From Microdochium bolleyi (lineage: Eukaryota; Ascomycota; Sordariomycetes; Xylariales; Microdochiaceae): DNA of 64,000 nucleotides. The position numbers were made by a program, and so were the translations under genes. Under the pieces are notes generated by a model. That model had not been told where the DNA came from. It searched no databases and saw nothing but the letters and a program-made list of their open reading frames with translations. The stretch spans positions 310,001-374,000 of the forward strand of contig KQ964268.1 in the NCBI GenBank assembly GCA_001566295.1. The letters are read 5' to 3'. Shown piece after piece: positions 33,937 through 46,550 of the stretch (position 1 is the first letter of the stretch; each line of letters opens with the position of its first letter).

Positions 33937-35842
33937 TCACAACACGTCCTCCTTGCGCACTAGCCTCATTCTCAGCATCCTCACGTCCACCACCGCGGCC
34001 TTTCCATCCTCCCCCATCTCGAACACCCAGTCGTCCAGCGTCCTCGCGCCGTATGCAGGTGCGCCCAGAGATGTCCACTGCATCAAGCCCGGATCCTGCA
34101 CGTCGTTCAAATCCCCGCTTGCATTGAAGAAACTCGCCCGGAAGCCTAGACGCGACGTGAACGTGCCGTCTCCCGCAGCCTTGTCCCGGACCGTCTTCAG
34201 CGTGGTCGGGAAGAGCCGAGCAGACGCGCCTGCGCCATAGACCTGCAGAAACGGACTAGCGGGTCCTATTACCTCGACGCTGCGCGAGACCATGCTCTTG
34301 ACCATTAGTCCCGGCGTCCCCTCGTCTATTTGGATTGTGACAGAGCTGTTCGACGCTTCATCGGTATACGTTGCGGCGAACTTCGCGCGTGCCTCCTTGC
34401 GGGCTTGCTCCTCCGCCAGCGGGAGGAACACTCTGCCCACCGCATTCATGAGCGTCTCCCTGACAGCTGCAGAGTTGGACCCTGTCAGCCCGGCCGAGAA
34501 CACAACGGCGCCGATGTCATGCTCCGGACTGAGGACCAGCGCGGCGCGGTACCCTCCGATGTCGCCCTGCTTTGTGTAAACCTGCGAGAGGCGGCGCCCG
34601 CCGCCAACGGCTCCGAGCATGATGTCTCTAATTTCCCAGGGCGCGCCGACCGCGGAGCCGAGCACGCCAGTCTGGCTCATCGGCTTCAGCCAGCGGCGCG
34701 TCCTCGCTGGCGTCAGAGTCTTGGAATCCAGGATTGCGCGCCCGGCTTTGACCATATCGGCCGTCGAGCTGTATATGCTGCCCGAGGGAGCCGTGGGGCC
34801 CAGGTCCCAGTCCCAGCCGACGCTCGCCTGATCGCCTTGAGGGATGACGCCCCGCCCGGAGCTTGGCTTGGTGGAGAAGGTGCTCGACGACATGTTGAGC
34901 GCGGAAAAGATGTTTGCCGTGATGGCATCACCGGCGGCCATGCCCGTGATGGCTTCCTGGGCGAACCCGAGCAGGGTGTATGCGATGTTTGTGTAGGCGG
35001 GGGAGTGAGCCGTTGGGAATATCGGGTGCTGCTTGAGAAGTTGCTCGATTGTTTCTACAGGCTGTCAGTCAGTCTCACAGTGCTAGGCGGAATAACAAAA
35101 TGATTTCAAAGAATCTTACCGCCACGGCTGCACGGTCGGAGCAGACCGGTAACGCCGCACACGGGGATCTCGCTGTCTTCCAAGGGCGGCAAGCCGAGTG
35201 CTGCGCCCTGCTCACGGGGCAGCGATGCAGACATGTCAGTTTGGGAGGCTGCCAACAGTATCAGTGATAGGATCTCCCCATCAATTTGTAACAAATAGAC
35301 TCACGATCACGCGGGATACCGGCCAGGTGGCTCGCAAGCTGGCCAAGCGTCACCTCGTCCCAGCGGACATTGTCGATGTCGTCGTAGACCACCCCTGGCT
35401 TCAGAACACTGGTATTCGCGGTCACGGCGGCAGCCAGCTCGGGGACGTAGCGCGTGATCGGGTCCCCGAAGCGCTCGTCCCCGACCTCCATGAGGAAGGT
35501 CCAGACGCTGAAGACCTTGGAGACGCTTGCGATGCGGAACACTGAGTCCCGGTCGACCTGCAGGACGCTTACGTTGTACTCAGGCGTGAAGTACCGCTCG
35601 CACAGGGGTTCTTCGTCGATTGCGGAGAAGACGGCCACCGTCCACGCGGTCTCGTTGGCCTGGATGATTGGTGAGTTCCTGATGGACTTGTCGAAATCGT
35701 GCACTGAGGCTGCCAGCAGGTCACTGCCCCGTAGGGCAGATGGTGCTGGGTATGCCGGCCCAGCGAGAGCAGCACCGGGAGGCACTGTATTCTGCTGTGC
35801 GAGCGAGCAGAGGGCTCCGAGTAAAGGCGTGGCTCGCTTCAT
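33937..35842 (-). CDS. Serine beta-lactamase-like protein, secreted
   Basis: Three exons, 35842-35305, 35248-35120 and 35054-33937, give 594 aa. Splicing reads through PRD-PSQTDMSASLP and CSRG-ETIEQLLKQHP. A signal-like N-terminus (MKRATPLLGALCSLA) is present. The class C beta-lactamase/LACTB fold carries SxxK at S106-K109 (RIASVSKVFSVW) and the Tyr-x-Asn motif in SPAYTNIAYTLLG. The final 170 residues form the extra C-terminal domain common in fungal members. Likely reactions are ester or amide hydrolysis of a small molecule; true beta-lactam hydrolysis is not implied. The 3' end has a relic copy at 14405-14530. Confidence 0.88.
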
Positions 35843-36189
35843 AGTTCTTGGGCAACTATGTCGGTATGCCTGTATGGAGTGTGCTGAAAAAGAGTGTATT
35901 GGTCGACGATGAGAATGATGTAGGGAAAATGGGTGCTTTGTTGACATGTCCAACGCCTGATGATGGCTCCTGCAGCCGAGAGACCACTCTTTATACATGA
36001 TAGACGTTCCCATGGTACCTAGTCGACCTCTTCAGCAGGGTCGTCTCAACACCGCCACCCAGCTCGCACTGGACCCACCAACGCGAAATGCACACTGCCC
36101 CCAATATATATGAGAGTCGGAACCGTCCCGTTAGCAATTGCTACAGACCCTGCATGAAAAGGTAAGTTGTACATCTCCTCATTCAGCTT
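35843..36189. other. Intergenic
   Basis: Beta-lactamase promoter and 3' region of the next minus-strand gene. Nothing else seen. Confidence 0.5.
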
Positions 36190-37849
36190 CTACTGTTGCG
36201 GACTAATCGGGCACGATATCCAGCCCACCTCATCCACTACAGCGCCCCCCTTGCGGTATATCAGGTGTATACGCCGCCGGAGTACCATGTTTCCGCGCTC
36301 ATCGACGTGCTCAAACACCCCATCTTCCACGTACGAGTCTCGAATCCTGCTCTCGTCGCCAGGGAGTTCCCACTCCCCTGATCTCATCGCCGGTGTTACT
36401 CTCGTGTGGTCGTCTACCAATATGCCGTGCTCGTGCTCTATGATGCACTTCCCAATAACGTACATGGTCTCCGCATCCCAGAGCGACTCCCTCACCCCGA
36501 CTAGCTCTCGTAGGCCCCCTAAGGCCTCCAGGCGCGTGGGCAGGTGACGGCACTTGATCACCACGAAGTGCAGCAGCGGCGCCGTGCCCATGCTGAAGGT
36601 AAACTTTGGCCTCGAAGCGACTCGGGTCGTGGTCTGCTTGCTCAACTTGACGATCTCGGAGAATTCTGCGAAGAACCGGTCGCAGAAAGTCTCCTCTCGG
36701 TGAAGCGCGATGCTCGTCCAGACCCAGCCGACGTAAAAGCGCATGAGCAGCAGAGCCCGTCTGGCATCGGCATCGGCTCCGGCATCTGCCTCCGAGTCGC
36801 GTTTCGCCCCTGTCAACGCCTCGAATGCCGTCCTCCAGACCTCAAAATCCCCCAGCTGCGCCTGCTGCATGAGACGAGCCTCTTCCGGGACCTCCATGTC
36901 GTCTGCACCCAGCCGGTATGCATCCAGGCAACGCACCAACCTGACCGCACAGGCCATCAATTGGTCCATCGCGATGGCAGCGGCCGCCGAGCTCTCGAAG
37001 CGGGTTTCCTGCTTGTACGTCGCTGATAGACAAGGGAACTCGCCGGACGAGAAGAAGTGCGGAAAGATGCCGAGATGCTGGAGGACAGCGACAACAGCTT
37101 CTGTACCGCTATCTCGGCCCTGACTACGACCGGACCTGGCCACAAGTGTCCCATGTCGACAATGTGTGATGGCGGCCTCCGTGTTGCCACGCAGAAACTC
37201 GATGCAGACGAAGAGTACCGAGGCGACGAGGACGACAAAATCCTGCATTTTGCTGCTGCTATTGTTACTGCTGCGACTCGCTGCCGCCACGAGCCGCAGG
37301 GCGTGATTGTAGTGCCCCAGCGCGGCTGCCTCTTCTTCCCGGATCACTGACGAGTCGTGCCTCTCCCAGGCCGGTCGGAAGCCCTCGTAGAGCAGGCTAA
37401 TGGCCTGGATGCCGTGCATAGCCGCAGGCTCGCTCATGGCGAGCTGCAGCACCGGGCTCGTCCAGAAGTCATCGCCCAGCTGACCGCCGAGGGCCGGCGC
37501 CACGACGCAGCGGAAGTAGTCCAGGTTGCGGACCTCTCGCGGGGCAAGCCTCGTCGTGCTGCTGATAGGGGTGGCCAGGGTGACTGGCGGCGGCGGCGGG
37601 CTGGTGGCTTGCAGGAGGTGCTGCCACGAGTACCACCCGACCGGAGGATCGAGGTAGGCGCATGACCGGTCTCCGACGTGGCACCGCTTGCAGACCGGGC
37701 GTGCTTCGTCGCATTTGACCCGCCTCTTTCTGGAAGCCCCTTCCTGTCAGCCAGAAAAACCACACTCGGAGGTGGAACCAGGGACAAGGGGCGACTCACT
37801 TGCAGGTGACGCATCCTGTCCGTGTTTTCTCCGAAGCTTTCCGTGCCAT
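36190..37849 (-). CDS. Zn2Cys6 transcription factor with fungal-specific domain (TF1)
   Basis: Two exons, 37849-37800 and 37729-36190, give 529 aa. The first intron (GTGAGT...CCAG) splits the zinc cluster. Spliced, the six cysteines are C13-x2-C16-x6-C23-x6-C30-x2-C33-x6-C40 with a basic KKRRVK loop, a canonical binuclear cluster. The rest resembles the DUF3468-type fungal transcription-factor domain (LDYFRCVVAPALGG, FWTSPVLQLAMSEPAAMHGIQAISLLYEG, CIEFLRGNTEAAITHCRHG). It binds DNA through CGG triplets in the nucleus. A CGGTTCGG direct repeat lies 417 bases upstream. It is the leftmost gene sharing that promoter element with the cluster to the right, so it may be one of its regulators. Confidence 0.88.
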
Positions 37850-39178
37850 GTTCATCCGTTCTGCGTTGAGCTGCCTAGTTTGTGAACGCTCTCAGGGGCG
37901 CGTCGTAGGGCTGAGCTGTCTGTTAAAGAAAGACGGACAAGCTTGCGGCGGAGCTCAGGACAGGGGTATCAGGGGTGGGCGACAACATCCTGCGGGGCGA
38001 ATGCGAGCCCCTTGTCGGCAAATCTGTGATGCCTGGTAGGCACCGACGTAAGCACAAGGTATGGCGGTGGCAGTGTACTCCTGGACAGGCCCGGGTTAGT
38101 AGAATGCTTGCAATCCTCTCAGGCATCACCACTTTCGTATCGCTAACAATCATGTCAAACCGCTTCAACAGTCCCACTTGATTTGCGATGATCAACAGCC
38201 ATGATATCAGCAAATAGCGCACGTGCTTTTTGACATAGTCTTAGTCGCCAGAAGGGCTCGGATTTCGGTTCGGACTGCATTTTCAGTATTCTGTGAGAAG
38301 GTTGTAGACTATTGCTACGGCTTGCTCTTGGCGGTATGCACTGCATTTTTAGCTCATCCTGTAGCAGGCAAGGTCCACTGGCACCGCTGCGTCAGCATTC
38401 CTTTTAAGCACATAGACTGAGCTTGGAAGCTTGAAGTCACTCTTTTGAACCTTCCCATTGGACAGACGACTGTCAAATACCAGGTTTCAAATCATTCATT
38501 CAGGGCTCTCTCAAGGTCAAACGGGTCCTTGCAATAACGTCATACATTCATAATCACTCCTGCTATAAGCAGCAGCCTTGAATTGCTATGGGGTGTGAGG
38601 AAAGGGCTTAGAGTAAAGAGCAGGGATAGAAGCTTGCAAGGAAAACTACAGATTTATGATGCTTTAGATGACCTGCTTCGAGAGCGAGAAAGAGTACGTG
38701 GGGACAACGTGGTATATGATGAATGACGTAAATCAATGATTAGTTTGGTGCAGCGACATGGATTTGCAACGGATAATGAAATCGAAGCAAGTCCAGCGAG
38801 CTCCCACCAAATCCTTTGCAACACCCCAGTCTCATGTGTACCAGTAAAAAGTAAGATGCAATATTCACAATATTGGTACTGCAATGTCTGAGGCGGTGGC
38901 CCTCAAATCCTCATTTACGTGAGGCGTATGGAATATCTGCCACGGGATCTTGTGTGGTTGAGTCCCATTGCGCTTGCAAGCATCGTCCACATCCACGGTA
39001 GTTGATTGAGCTCGCGTTGGACAGTGCCTTATCAAGCTGACCGCCCAAGGCGGGGATTATCATGATCACAAAACCACGTCACGTGTATACGCTGTATATA
39101 TTTATGCCTATCAGTTTTTCGTCGAATGATTTTCAATGTAATTTTCCGTTGTCTCTTAGCATAGAAGTTGTGGGATAT
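37850..39178. other. Gene-poor stretch
   Basis: 1.3 kb upstream of TF1 and downstream of an MFS gene. AT-richer near 38400-39150. It holds the CGGTTCGG element at 38266. Confidence 0.5.
38266..38273 (+). promoter_or_regulatory. CGGTTCGG direct repeat upstream of TF1
   Basis: CGG-TT-CGG, 417 bases before the TF1 start. It is the leftmost example found in the window. Confidence 0.4.
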
Positions 39179-40974
39179 CTACACTCCCTCCCTCTTCTTC
39201 TCCACATCCGTGAGTGTCACGGCTTGCCCGAGATCCGCTACAGCCACCTCTTCCAGCGCTTGGCCTTTCCCATCACTGTCGCCCGACTTGTCCTGCTGCT
39301 TCTCCCCGACAAGGCCATCCTGCATCTCCGATGACGATCTCGTTTCCGAAGGCTGCTCTTCCGCGGGCGCCTGCCGGCCGTCTCTCTTGCCCTTGATGTT
39401 CTCCTTCGGGAGGAAGAACGCCGACATGATGCCCAGGGTGCAGACACACGTGTAGAAGATCCACATCTTCTGCAGGGCTCCCGTGTACGCCTCCTCGAAG
39501 CCGTCGGGCGTCGCCTGGCCCCCGGCGCCGTGCGTCGTGAGGCCGCCGCCGCTGCCCCTCAGCCCGCTCTGGATGAGCACCGTGCCGACGACCATGGAGC
39601 ACGAGGTGCCGAGGTTCTTGAGGAAGTTGAGCGCCGACATGGCGGGCGAGATGAGCTTGGGTTCGAGCTGGCTCTGCAGTGCGATCATGGGCACCTGGAA
39701 CAGCGCGCCGGCGCCGAGGCCCAGGACGATCTGGTAGCACACAATCTTGGCCCAGTTGACTTCGGCGCCGAGGTTGATGAGCAGGCCGCTACCCAGGGTC
39801 ATGGTGATGACGGAGAACCAGATGGGGATCTGGAAGTTGCCCGTGCGGCCCACGAACTGGCCTGCGAAATACGTCGCGAACGTCATCGGGATGATGAAGG
39901 GGAAGCTGGAAACGCCAGAGATGACGGGGCTGAATCCCAGCACGGTCTGGAAGTACAGCGGGAGGAAGTAGCTGTACGCGATGATACCGAAGCTGTGCGC
40001 GCCGAGCATGACGAAGACGGCGATGTTGGCCCGGGACGCGAAGATGGCGGGCGGCATGAGCGGGTTCTTGGCGACGCGGGCCTCGTAGAAGCAGAAGAAG
40101 CACAGCAGCGCGATGCCCACGACCATGAGCGCGATGACGAGCGGCGAGGACCACGAGTACCCGGCCTGCGCGCCGCTCGCCCCGGTCTCAAGGCCGTACA
40201 GGAAGCAGATTGTGCCGCCGACGATGACGAAGGAGCCCACCCAGTCGAGCGTCTTGAGGGCCTCGCGGACGTCGATCTTGCGTGTGTCGAGCTTCAGGAA
40301 GAACGCGAGCATGACCAGCGATATCGCGTCGAAGGGAAGGTTTATCCAGACTAGACGGTGGCGGGAGCGACCGGTCAGTACTTGAGATGACTTTTGCCAG
40401 CCATGGATGGGATAGGCTACTTACAGCACCACTGCCACCCGACCGTCTGGGTAAAGGCACCGCCCATGACAGGCCCGACCGCGCCGGCGACCGCCCACAC
40501 CAACGCTGTGAGGCCGTAGTACTTGGCGCGATCCTTGAGCTCGAACAGGTCTCCGATCACGATCGTGACGATGATGAACATGCCTCCGCTACCGAGACCC
40601 TGCAACACTCTGCCGCCCACGAGCACAGCCGCCGTCGGCGCGAGCGCGCAAACGGTGCTGCCCGCCATAAAGGCAACATTGGCCGCAATGAGTGCCGACT
40701 TGCGGCCTGTGATGTCTGAGATCTTGGCCCAGATCGGGGCCATTGATGTCGACGCGAGCGTGTACGCGCTGCCAACCCACGCGTACTCGGCGGCCGTGGC
40801 GTGCAGGGACGATGAGATGGTGGGCAGCGCCGTCGAGACAATGGTCACGTCGAGAGCTGCGAGGAAGATTGTGAGGCACAGCGACAGCATGATCATGCGC
40901 CGGCGCCACGCGCCCATGCGGCTGCCCGGGTACATGTTCGACTCGGTCGTGACACTTCGCGTGATGGGAGCCAT
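39179..40974 (-). CDS. MFS drug:H+ antiporter, 14-helix DHA2 type
   Basis: Two exons, 40974-40425 and 40350-39179, give 573 aa. The intron GTAAGT...TCTAG joins GWQWC-F-WINLPFDAI. Family motifs are LDVTIVSTALPTI (D1), WAKISDITGRKSAL (motif A), GRVLQGLGSGGMFI (motif B) and AVAGAVGPVMGGAFTQ (motif C, antiporter). A cytosolic loop after helix 6 and a long charged C-terminal tail are present. It likely exports toxic or secondary metabolites across the plasma membrane. The start is the first ATG, MAPITRSV. Two CCGAACCG/CCGAGCCG elements lie 421-492 bases upstream. Confidence 0.92.
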
Positions 40975-41394
40975 GGCGGGCGACGTTGACTGCTGACGGG
41001 CAGTCTGGCGTTGTGCTCGAAGATGCGCTGGATGGTCCTGAGGAAGGGCGATCGTCGTCAAGTTGGCGTAATGTGTGATTTTCAGGTATGAACAGCCATG
41101 TAGGGTTCCGATCCTCGACTTATGCCTGCCTGCGGGATTCGATGAGAAACGTTGGCGTGGGTGGTAAGTCTGGGGTTAGCCGAAGGAAACTTGTGAGCCG
41201 CAAAAAACTAAGTTAGACCAGGGGGGCCGAGCCAGTGTGGTATCCGGACATAACGGATAGCTTTCGCTGAGGTGCGTGCCTCTATCGCCGTCTTGGCCGT
41301 ACGCTGGCCAGACGAATCGACACTATAGGAATGAGTGTAGCTTTCGATGACCCGAGAGGGTTGAGCCGAAAGGGGTGGGAAAGGGGGAGGCGAA

Positions 41395-41402
41395 CCGAAC
41401 CG
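41395..41402 (-). promoter_or_regulatory. CGGTTCGG direct repeat (minus strand), MFS promoter
   Basis: Reads CCGAACCG on +, followed directly by AGCCC. It lies 421 bases upstream of the DHA2 MFS start. Confidence 0.4.
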
Positions 41403-41458
41403 AGCCCGCCTTGGGGTTCACTGAGACCACACACCACACTTTCCCGCCTGGAGCTGAA

Positions 41459-41466
41459 CCGAGCCG
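41459..41466 (-). promoter_or_regulatory. CGGCTCGG direct repeat (minus strand), MFS promoter
   Basis: Reads CCGAGCCG on +. Second element in the same promoter, 57 bases further upstream. Confidence 0.4.
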
Positions 41467-43258
41467 AGCTTTCCCCACATTCACTGTCCCCTGAACCTGC
41501 GTGACTAGCACGAGCATGCCCCGAACGCAGGTAAGGTACACACGGACAGGCAAAATGCTTCGTTGATGGCATGTTGATAGCGAGACAATGGCACGACGTC
41601 CGAAGATGGACATGTGCCCCAGCTTCAAGATAAAACGGGCAACCTGCTCTGCTGATTCCAGATCTCAGGTCCCGCGACATCTCGGTCCCCAGCAGTCGAC
41701 CAACACAACCCCAACCGCGTTGGACTGAGTCAGGGACACTCCCTGAGCAGAAGCTTTGGCGCCACCATCACGCACAACAAGCTCCTCGCCACCGACAAGC
41801 CTCCCGCCGCTTGGCAGGCTGGAGGAGAGAGGTAGCGCCCCCGGGGCTGGCCATCGCCGCATCGCACCAGCCTGTCTCTCGCGGCCGTCCTGGTTCACGA
41901 GAACAAGCCTGGCCATTCACACCCATCCGCGCACACACTCCGGCAGACCCTTCTTCTCACTGCCGGTCGCGTTGCAGCACGATCGTTTCGGTGTGCCCCA
42001 ACAGCTGCCCCTGAGTCAGTCACATGTACTGGGTCGTGCACGCCGAGGGGCGGGGATTATCGGGATGATGTGGAGGAGGAGTGTCCACCTCCACGCACCC
42101 TGGAACTCCTCCACATTCCCCGGCCGTCCCTCCTCTCCCCACACCTAACTAAACGTCGGCAATATTGATCCTAGTCGCAATGGTAAGAAAGGTCGCATGC
42201 ACAAAGCACGGAGAGGGGGGGCAGATGGGATGCCGTTTCCATTCTCTGCCGATCTCCATAGACGACGTGGCACCCCACAGACAGAGCCATGACCCTCGCA
42301 TCTCATGCCGTCCAGCGCGTGGGGATGCGGCTCTCCCGTATAGTAGCAGGTAGTAGGACTGGAGCGATCGACAAGATTGCCAAAATCTGCTGCGCATCCC
42401 TCATGGGCGGAGTCCTAACAAAGTCATCTACCGCTCGCTTTTCTATCTTGTCGCAATTTTGCCCTATGTGATGAAAGGAGGGCGCGGCCATCTCCAATCC
42501 ATGAGCGGGAACCGGACATCTTCCCCTAGCCAGCTTGCTGCATGAACCTGCCTCTCGGGACCACATGAACCCTGTCCGTTCTTGCCTTCGGGCTAGATCC
42601 AGGGGTCCCTGGCTCATCGTCTCCAATTCCAAGATGCGCGATCGCCAGCAAACTCAACGAGGACGAGCTCAGACCAGATTCAGGGCGACCCTGGGCTCCA
42701 AGGTGCATCAACAAGTCCAGCGAGCCTCACGATGATATTCACGAGCAAGAGTGAGATGAATGGATAATGTTCAAGTATAGTCCGATTGCTTTCTGCTATA
42801 TGACTCCCTGGATTTGGTGTCCCAGAGTGAGTGCTGGGCGGCATCTTAGACTGATGTCCCAAGTTGACTCTGCCATGTCGCTACCAGCTCCCCTGTCCTC
42901 CTCGACTGTGCTATTGCAACACCTTTTCTGCTCCAGGACTTCTAGCGTGGGAATGCCTGGGAAAAACCCGCCCGTCGTTTGTTGTTGATTAATATCGTAT
43001 AGAAGAAATATCTTTTTTCTTCCTCAGGACTTCTCGCTTTAGGAATGCCTGGATCCGCGCGGTCGTGATGGTCGTGATTGTTACAATGCTCGCTTGCTTA
43101 GGGAAATGAAAAGAGGCGCAAATTCAAAAGAAATCCAAAAAAGTAAATCCCGAACACCGCCCCCAATCTCTTTCTGGTCACCTCATCCATGTGCACACAC
43201 AGAGACACATGGACACGATGGAGGGTGTCCTTGCAGCACCGCGCCCCCTTTGCTCCCT

Positions 43259-45032
43259 CTAGGAGGCGTACTTGCCGAACTTGGCACGGATCCACTTGCC
43301 CCAGATGTACAGCGGGATGGCGAGGAGGCCCAGGGCGCCCGTGAGGCCGCCGAAGGTGTTGAACGCGCCGTCGTAGCCCTTGTCCTGGATGAAGAGGGGG
43401 ATGCCGAAGACGACACCGAACGAGATAATGCCGCGGAAGGCACAGATGATGATGAGCAGGGGGCCCGAGCGCGCGGGGTAGCTGTCGAGGAGGTAGGTGA
43501 TGGCGACGATGTTGGCGCCGACAAAGCAGAAGTAGTACGCGGCGAGCGCCCACACGTAGGTGAACCAGTGGTAGGACTCGGGGTGCGTGCCGGCCTGGCC
43601 GTAGAGGATGGCCGTGATGACGCCGATGACGATGGGGAAGGCGAGCGGGATAAGGCGGACCTCGGGCTCGTGCAGGCCGCCGCGGCGGTTGGCAAAGGCC
43701 TTGATGAGCTTGTCAGATCCCCAGCCGAAGAAGGGCAAGGCGACGAGCGCGGTGACGATCTGCCCGCAGTTGGCGTAGCTGACGGACGAGTTGGGCCAGA
43801 AGTAGGGCGCGGCGTGCAGGATGTTGCCGTAGCTGAGACCGATGGCGATGTTGGCACCGAGTGTGAGACCGTTGAGGCAGAGGGCCCAGAAGACCTGGGG
43901 GTGGAAGAGGAGCTCAAAGGTTTGCTGTGGTACGGAAGAAGATTTGTTAGACTTGTGCATAGAAAGAGTAGTTCTCCAAAAGGGACTTACGCGGAAGGCA
44001 GTCCAGGCGAGGCTCCACTCAGGGGTGTCGACCCAGAGGCGCAGATCCGAGCGGAATGTACGGGGAGCAAAGTTGACATAGTCGAGCTCAGGCTTGACGG
44101 TGCAGAGCTCAGCCGGTGCGTCGCTGTCGCTGCCAGCCTCCTGGTACGCGGCCATCGAGCGCTTGTACTTGGTCTCGGGGACGAAGAAGAAGGCACCGAT
44201 GAGCTGGGCGCCCGAGAGGCAGGCACCCAGGCCGTACCACCACGTCGGGGTGATGGCGGCAGCAATGGGCGAGGCGAACAGGGTGAAGACAGAGGTCAGG
44301 ATGACCTGGACCGTCTGCTGGACCATAAGACCCTGCGAGCGCTCGTGGAGGAAGAAGATCTCCTGAGTGATCATGGGGACGAGGGCCTCGCTCTGGCCGG
44401 CGGCGAGGCCGAGGATGCAGCGCGACCACAGGTGGAAGTCGTAGTTGTCGGCCTTGGCGCACATGATGGCGCCGGCAATCATGACGATCGTGGAAACGAG
44501 GAGAACGACGCGGCGGCCGACGGCGTAAGCGATGGGCATGCCGATGAGGTTGCCGATGCCCATAAAGAGAGTCGGGTAGGTCATCAGCGCGGAGATGTCG
44601 GCATAGGTTTTACCTAGAGCGGCATACTGGGGGATGTAGAAGCCGAGAAGACCTCCAAATCCGGAGACCAGGGAGAGTCCGAGCGTCGAGACTGCATCGC
44701 AGTGTCAGTAGGCATGCCAGAGAGTCTGCAGGAGTCATGCAGGGCAACTACTCACAGATGGAGATGACAACAATGACACCCATCTTCTGGAGCTTGCTCA
44801 TGTTGAGAGGATCTACTCAGAAGTATTAGTTAGCATGCGTCCTCTTCGACACGCTTCGGAACATTGACATACCCTGCGGGTCTGCAGTCGCAGCAGGAAT
44901 GTAGACGATGGTCCCTTCCGTGAGCCTGACGGTACCGGTGACTGTGGTGGCCAGCGGCGCACCGGACTTCTGGGCCTCATAGTCGAGGTTGTCCTCGACA
45001 TGGTCGGACATGGAAGGCTTGACGTCGCCCAT
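43259..45032 (-). CDS. MFS transporter, HOL/TNA1-like 12-helix type
   Basis: Four exons, 45032-44873, 44812-44756, 44691-43991 and 43924-43259, give 527 aa. All introns are short GT-AG and the joins restore conserved text: ADPQ-DPLNMSKLQ, VVISIF-STLGLSLVSGFGG and AWTAFR-QTFELLFHP. The N-terminal EGTIVYIPAATADPQDPLNMS is the recognition stretch of this MFS branch. Helix 2-3 motifs are YPTLFMGIGNLIGMPIAYAVGRR and LGLAAGQSEALVPMITQEIFFLHERSQG. These transporters take up or export small organic solutes across the plasma membrane. A CGGGCCGG near-variant of the cluster promoter element lies about 155 bases upstream. Confidence 0.88.
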
Positions 45033-46447
45033 GGTTGCGGGAGTGTGCAGTGTACGAGGGAGATCTCGAAATCTTGCTGGCAGGCTCTTGGTGATGGGGG
45101 GAGATGCCGAAGCCTGGATGCGTACTGATACATTAAGGTCGCGTTTGAGGGCGGGATATGCCAGTCCTTATGAACTTTTCGAGTCCGGGCCGGGTCGTGG
45201 GGAGCAAGACGAGGCGAGGACGACCATGCCCCCCCGCGAACCAAGAATGAATTCCCCAGGTTCCCCAGGGGGCCATCGCGCTCCACCCCCGGCCTGCAAC
45301 CCCTTGGAGACCCCCCTTCTCCCCCAACTATTCCCCGGGCTCTCTTTCCGTCTGTGCTGCTGTGCCGCCCGTGTGCGGGGACATGTCCACGTTTCCCGGG
45401 CGGGTCAGCAGCCAACCCGACATCGCCCATTTGTCCTCCTGCCCAGGCCAGGCCTGGCACTAACCAAGCCAAACTGTCTTGGCTCTGAGGGCTAGCAGAG
45501 GGCCTGGTCCACTCCCGCGGCTGAACTTAGTTCTCACCTAGCTAGGACGTTTCGCTCAATGTCTCCGCTCCGAGCCCGGCCCATGGCTTTCGTGCGTGTT
45601 CTAATCAATTAGTGCTAGCTCCCCAAAGAGGAGCCAGGCTGCCACGCGTCTCCAGTGGAATCTCCACGTTCTCGTATGTGGGCGGGTCTGCACGACTACA
45701 ACAGACAGGACACTGGCGGGGACAATGTCCGCGACGAGGCAGTCCGCCTGAAGCAAGCCATGGCAGACGAGAAGTTGCCGCTACGCCGTCTCGGCGCCGC
45801 GGCAGTGGAGGGGGGAAAGGCAGGGTTGTGGCGTTGGAGCAGACGAGTCTGTCCATGACTTTCAAAGATCAAACAGCAAGTGTAGTGATCTCGGGCAATG
45901 CATGTGGAGGAGCGCGAAGGCGCAGCGACTAGACTAGCACGCCAAGCCACCCCCGGAGGAGGAGATCGAAAAGGTGGCCAACCGGGAGGCAATGAAATCA
46001 ATGTGCCACCGATAAGCCAAGAGCAACGTGTTGGAATCCAGGGGGGGGTGGTTCGGAATGTGGGCGGTCCGAGTGAAGCAGCTCTGTCCCAACACCTCTC
46101 CCTGCGCGCTGGGCGCTGGGCGTCGTGCCCGGGCCCGCTCCCCCACGAGCACGAGTCCCGGGGCATATGGTGGCGCTGGCTCACCTTGTCCATTCTCTCC
46201 CCAAGCCAGTGCCAGCTTCGTAGCTAGTTGCTATTGGATCACCCGAGGCGAGCACAAGCCCTTGGCACCGCTTTGCTGGCCGTCAGTGTTCCAACGGTGT
46301 AAGTTCGAGATTGGGGGAGGCGACGCAAATCCACACACCCCAGCACCCGCATGACCACGACGGCGACGCGGCTACATGGTTTCCCAATCCGTGGCAGAAC
46401 CAAGGCTCCCTCCACTGATCCCGAGATCGGGTGCGTGGGCCCGGGGG

Positions 46448-46470
46448 CAGACAGACAGACAGACAGACAC
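46448..46470 (+). repeat. (CAGA)n microsatellite
   Basis: Five to six tandem CAGA units in non-coding DNA. Confidence 0.9.
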
Positions 46471-46542
46471 ATGAGTATCTCGTGCCTGTTCTCTGTTAGC
46501 TCGCTGGGTTTTCGCCATCCGGATGAGACTCGAGTGAGTAGT

Positions 46543-46550
46543 CGGTTCGG
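46543..46550 (+). promoter_or_regulatory. CGGTTCGG direct repeat
   Basis: Intergenic, 1.5 kb upstream of the MFS gene ending at 45032, so its target is unclear. Confidence 0.3.

Larger units (their letters stand above)
40975..43258. other. Long intergenic region
   Basis: 2.3 kb with the MFS promoter at the left. A pyrimidine-rich zone spans about 41750-42150. No gene seen. Two CGG-type elements are at 41395 and 41459. Confidence 0.5.

Noticed and set aside
40975..41061. N-terminal extension of the DHA2 transporter
   Set aside because: The extended frame starts from TTG. The first ATG at 40974 gives a normal N-terminus.
43094..44617. 507-codon ORF on the plus strand
   Set aside because: Mirror of the MFS gene on the minus strand. 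It arises from GC-rich third positions, is rich in Glu/Asp/Gly/Val and has no domain.
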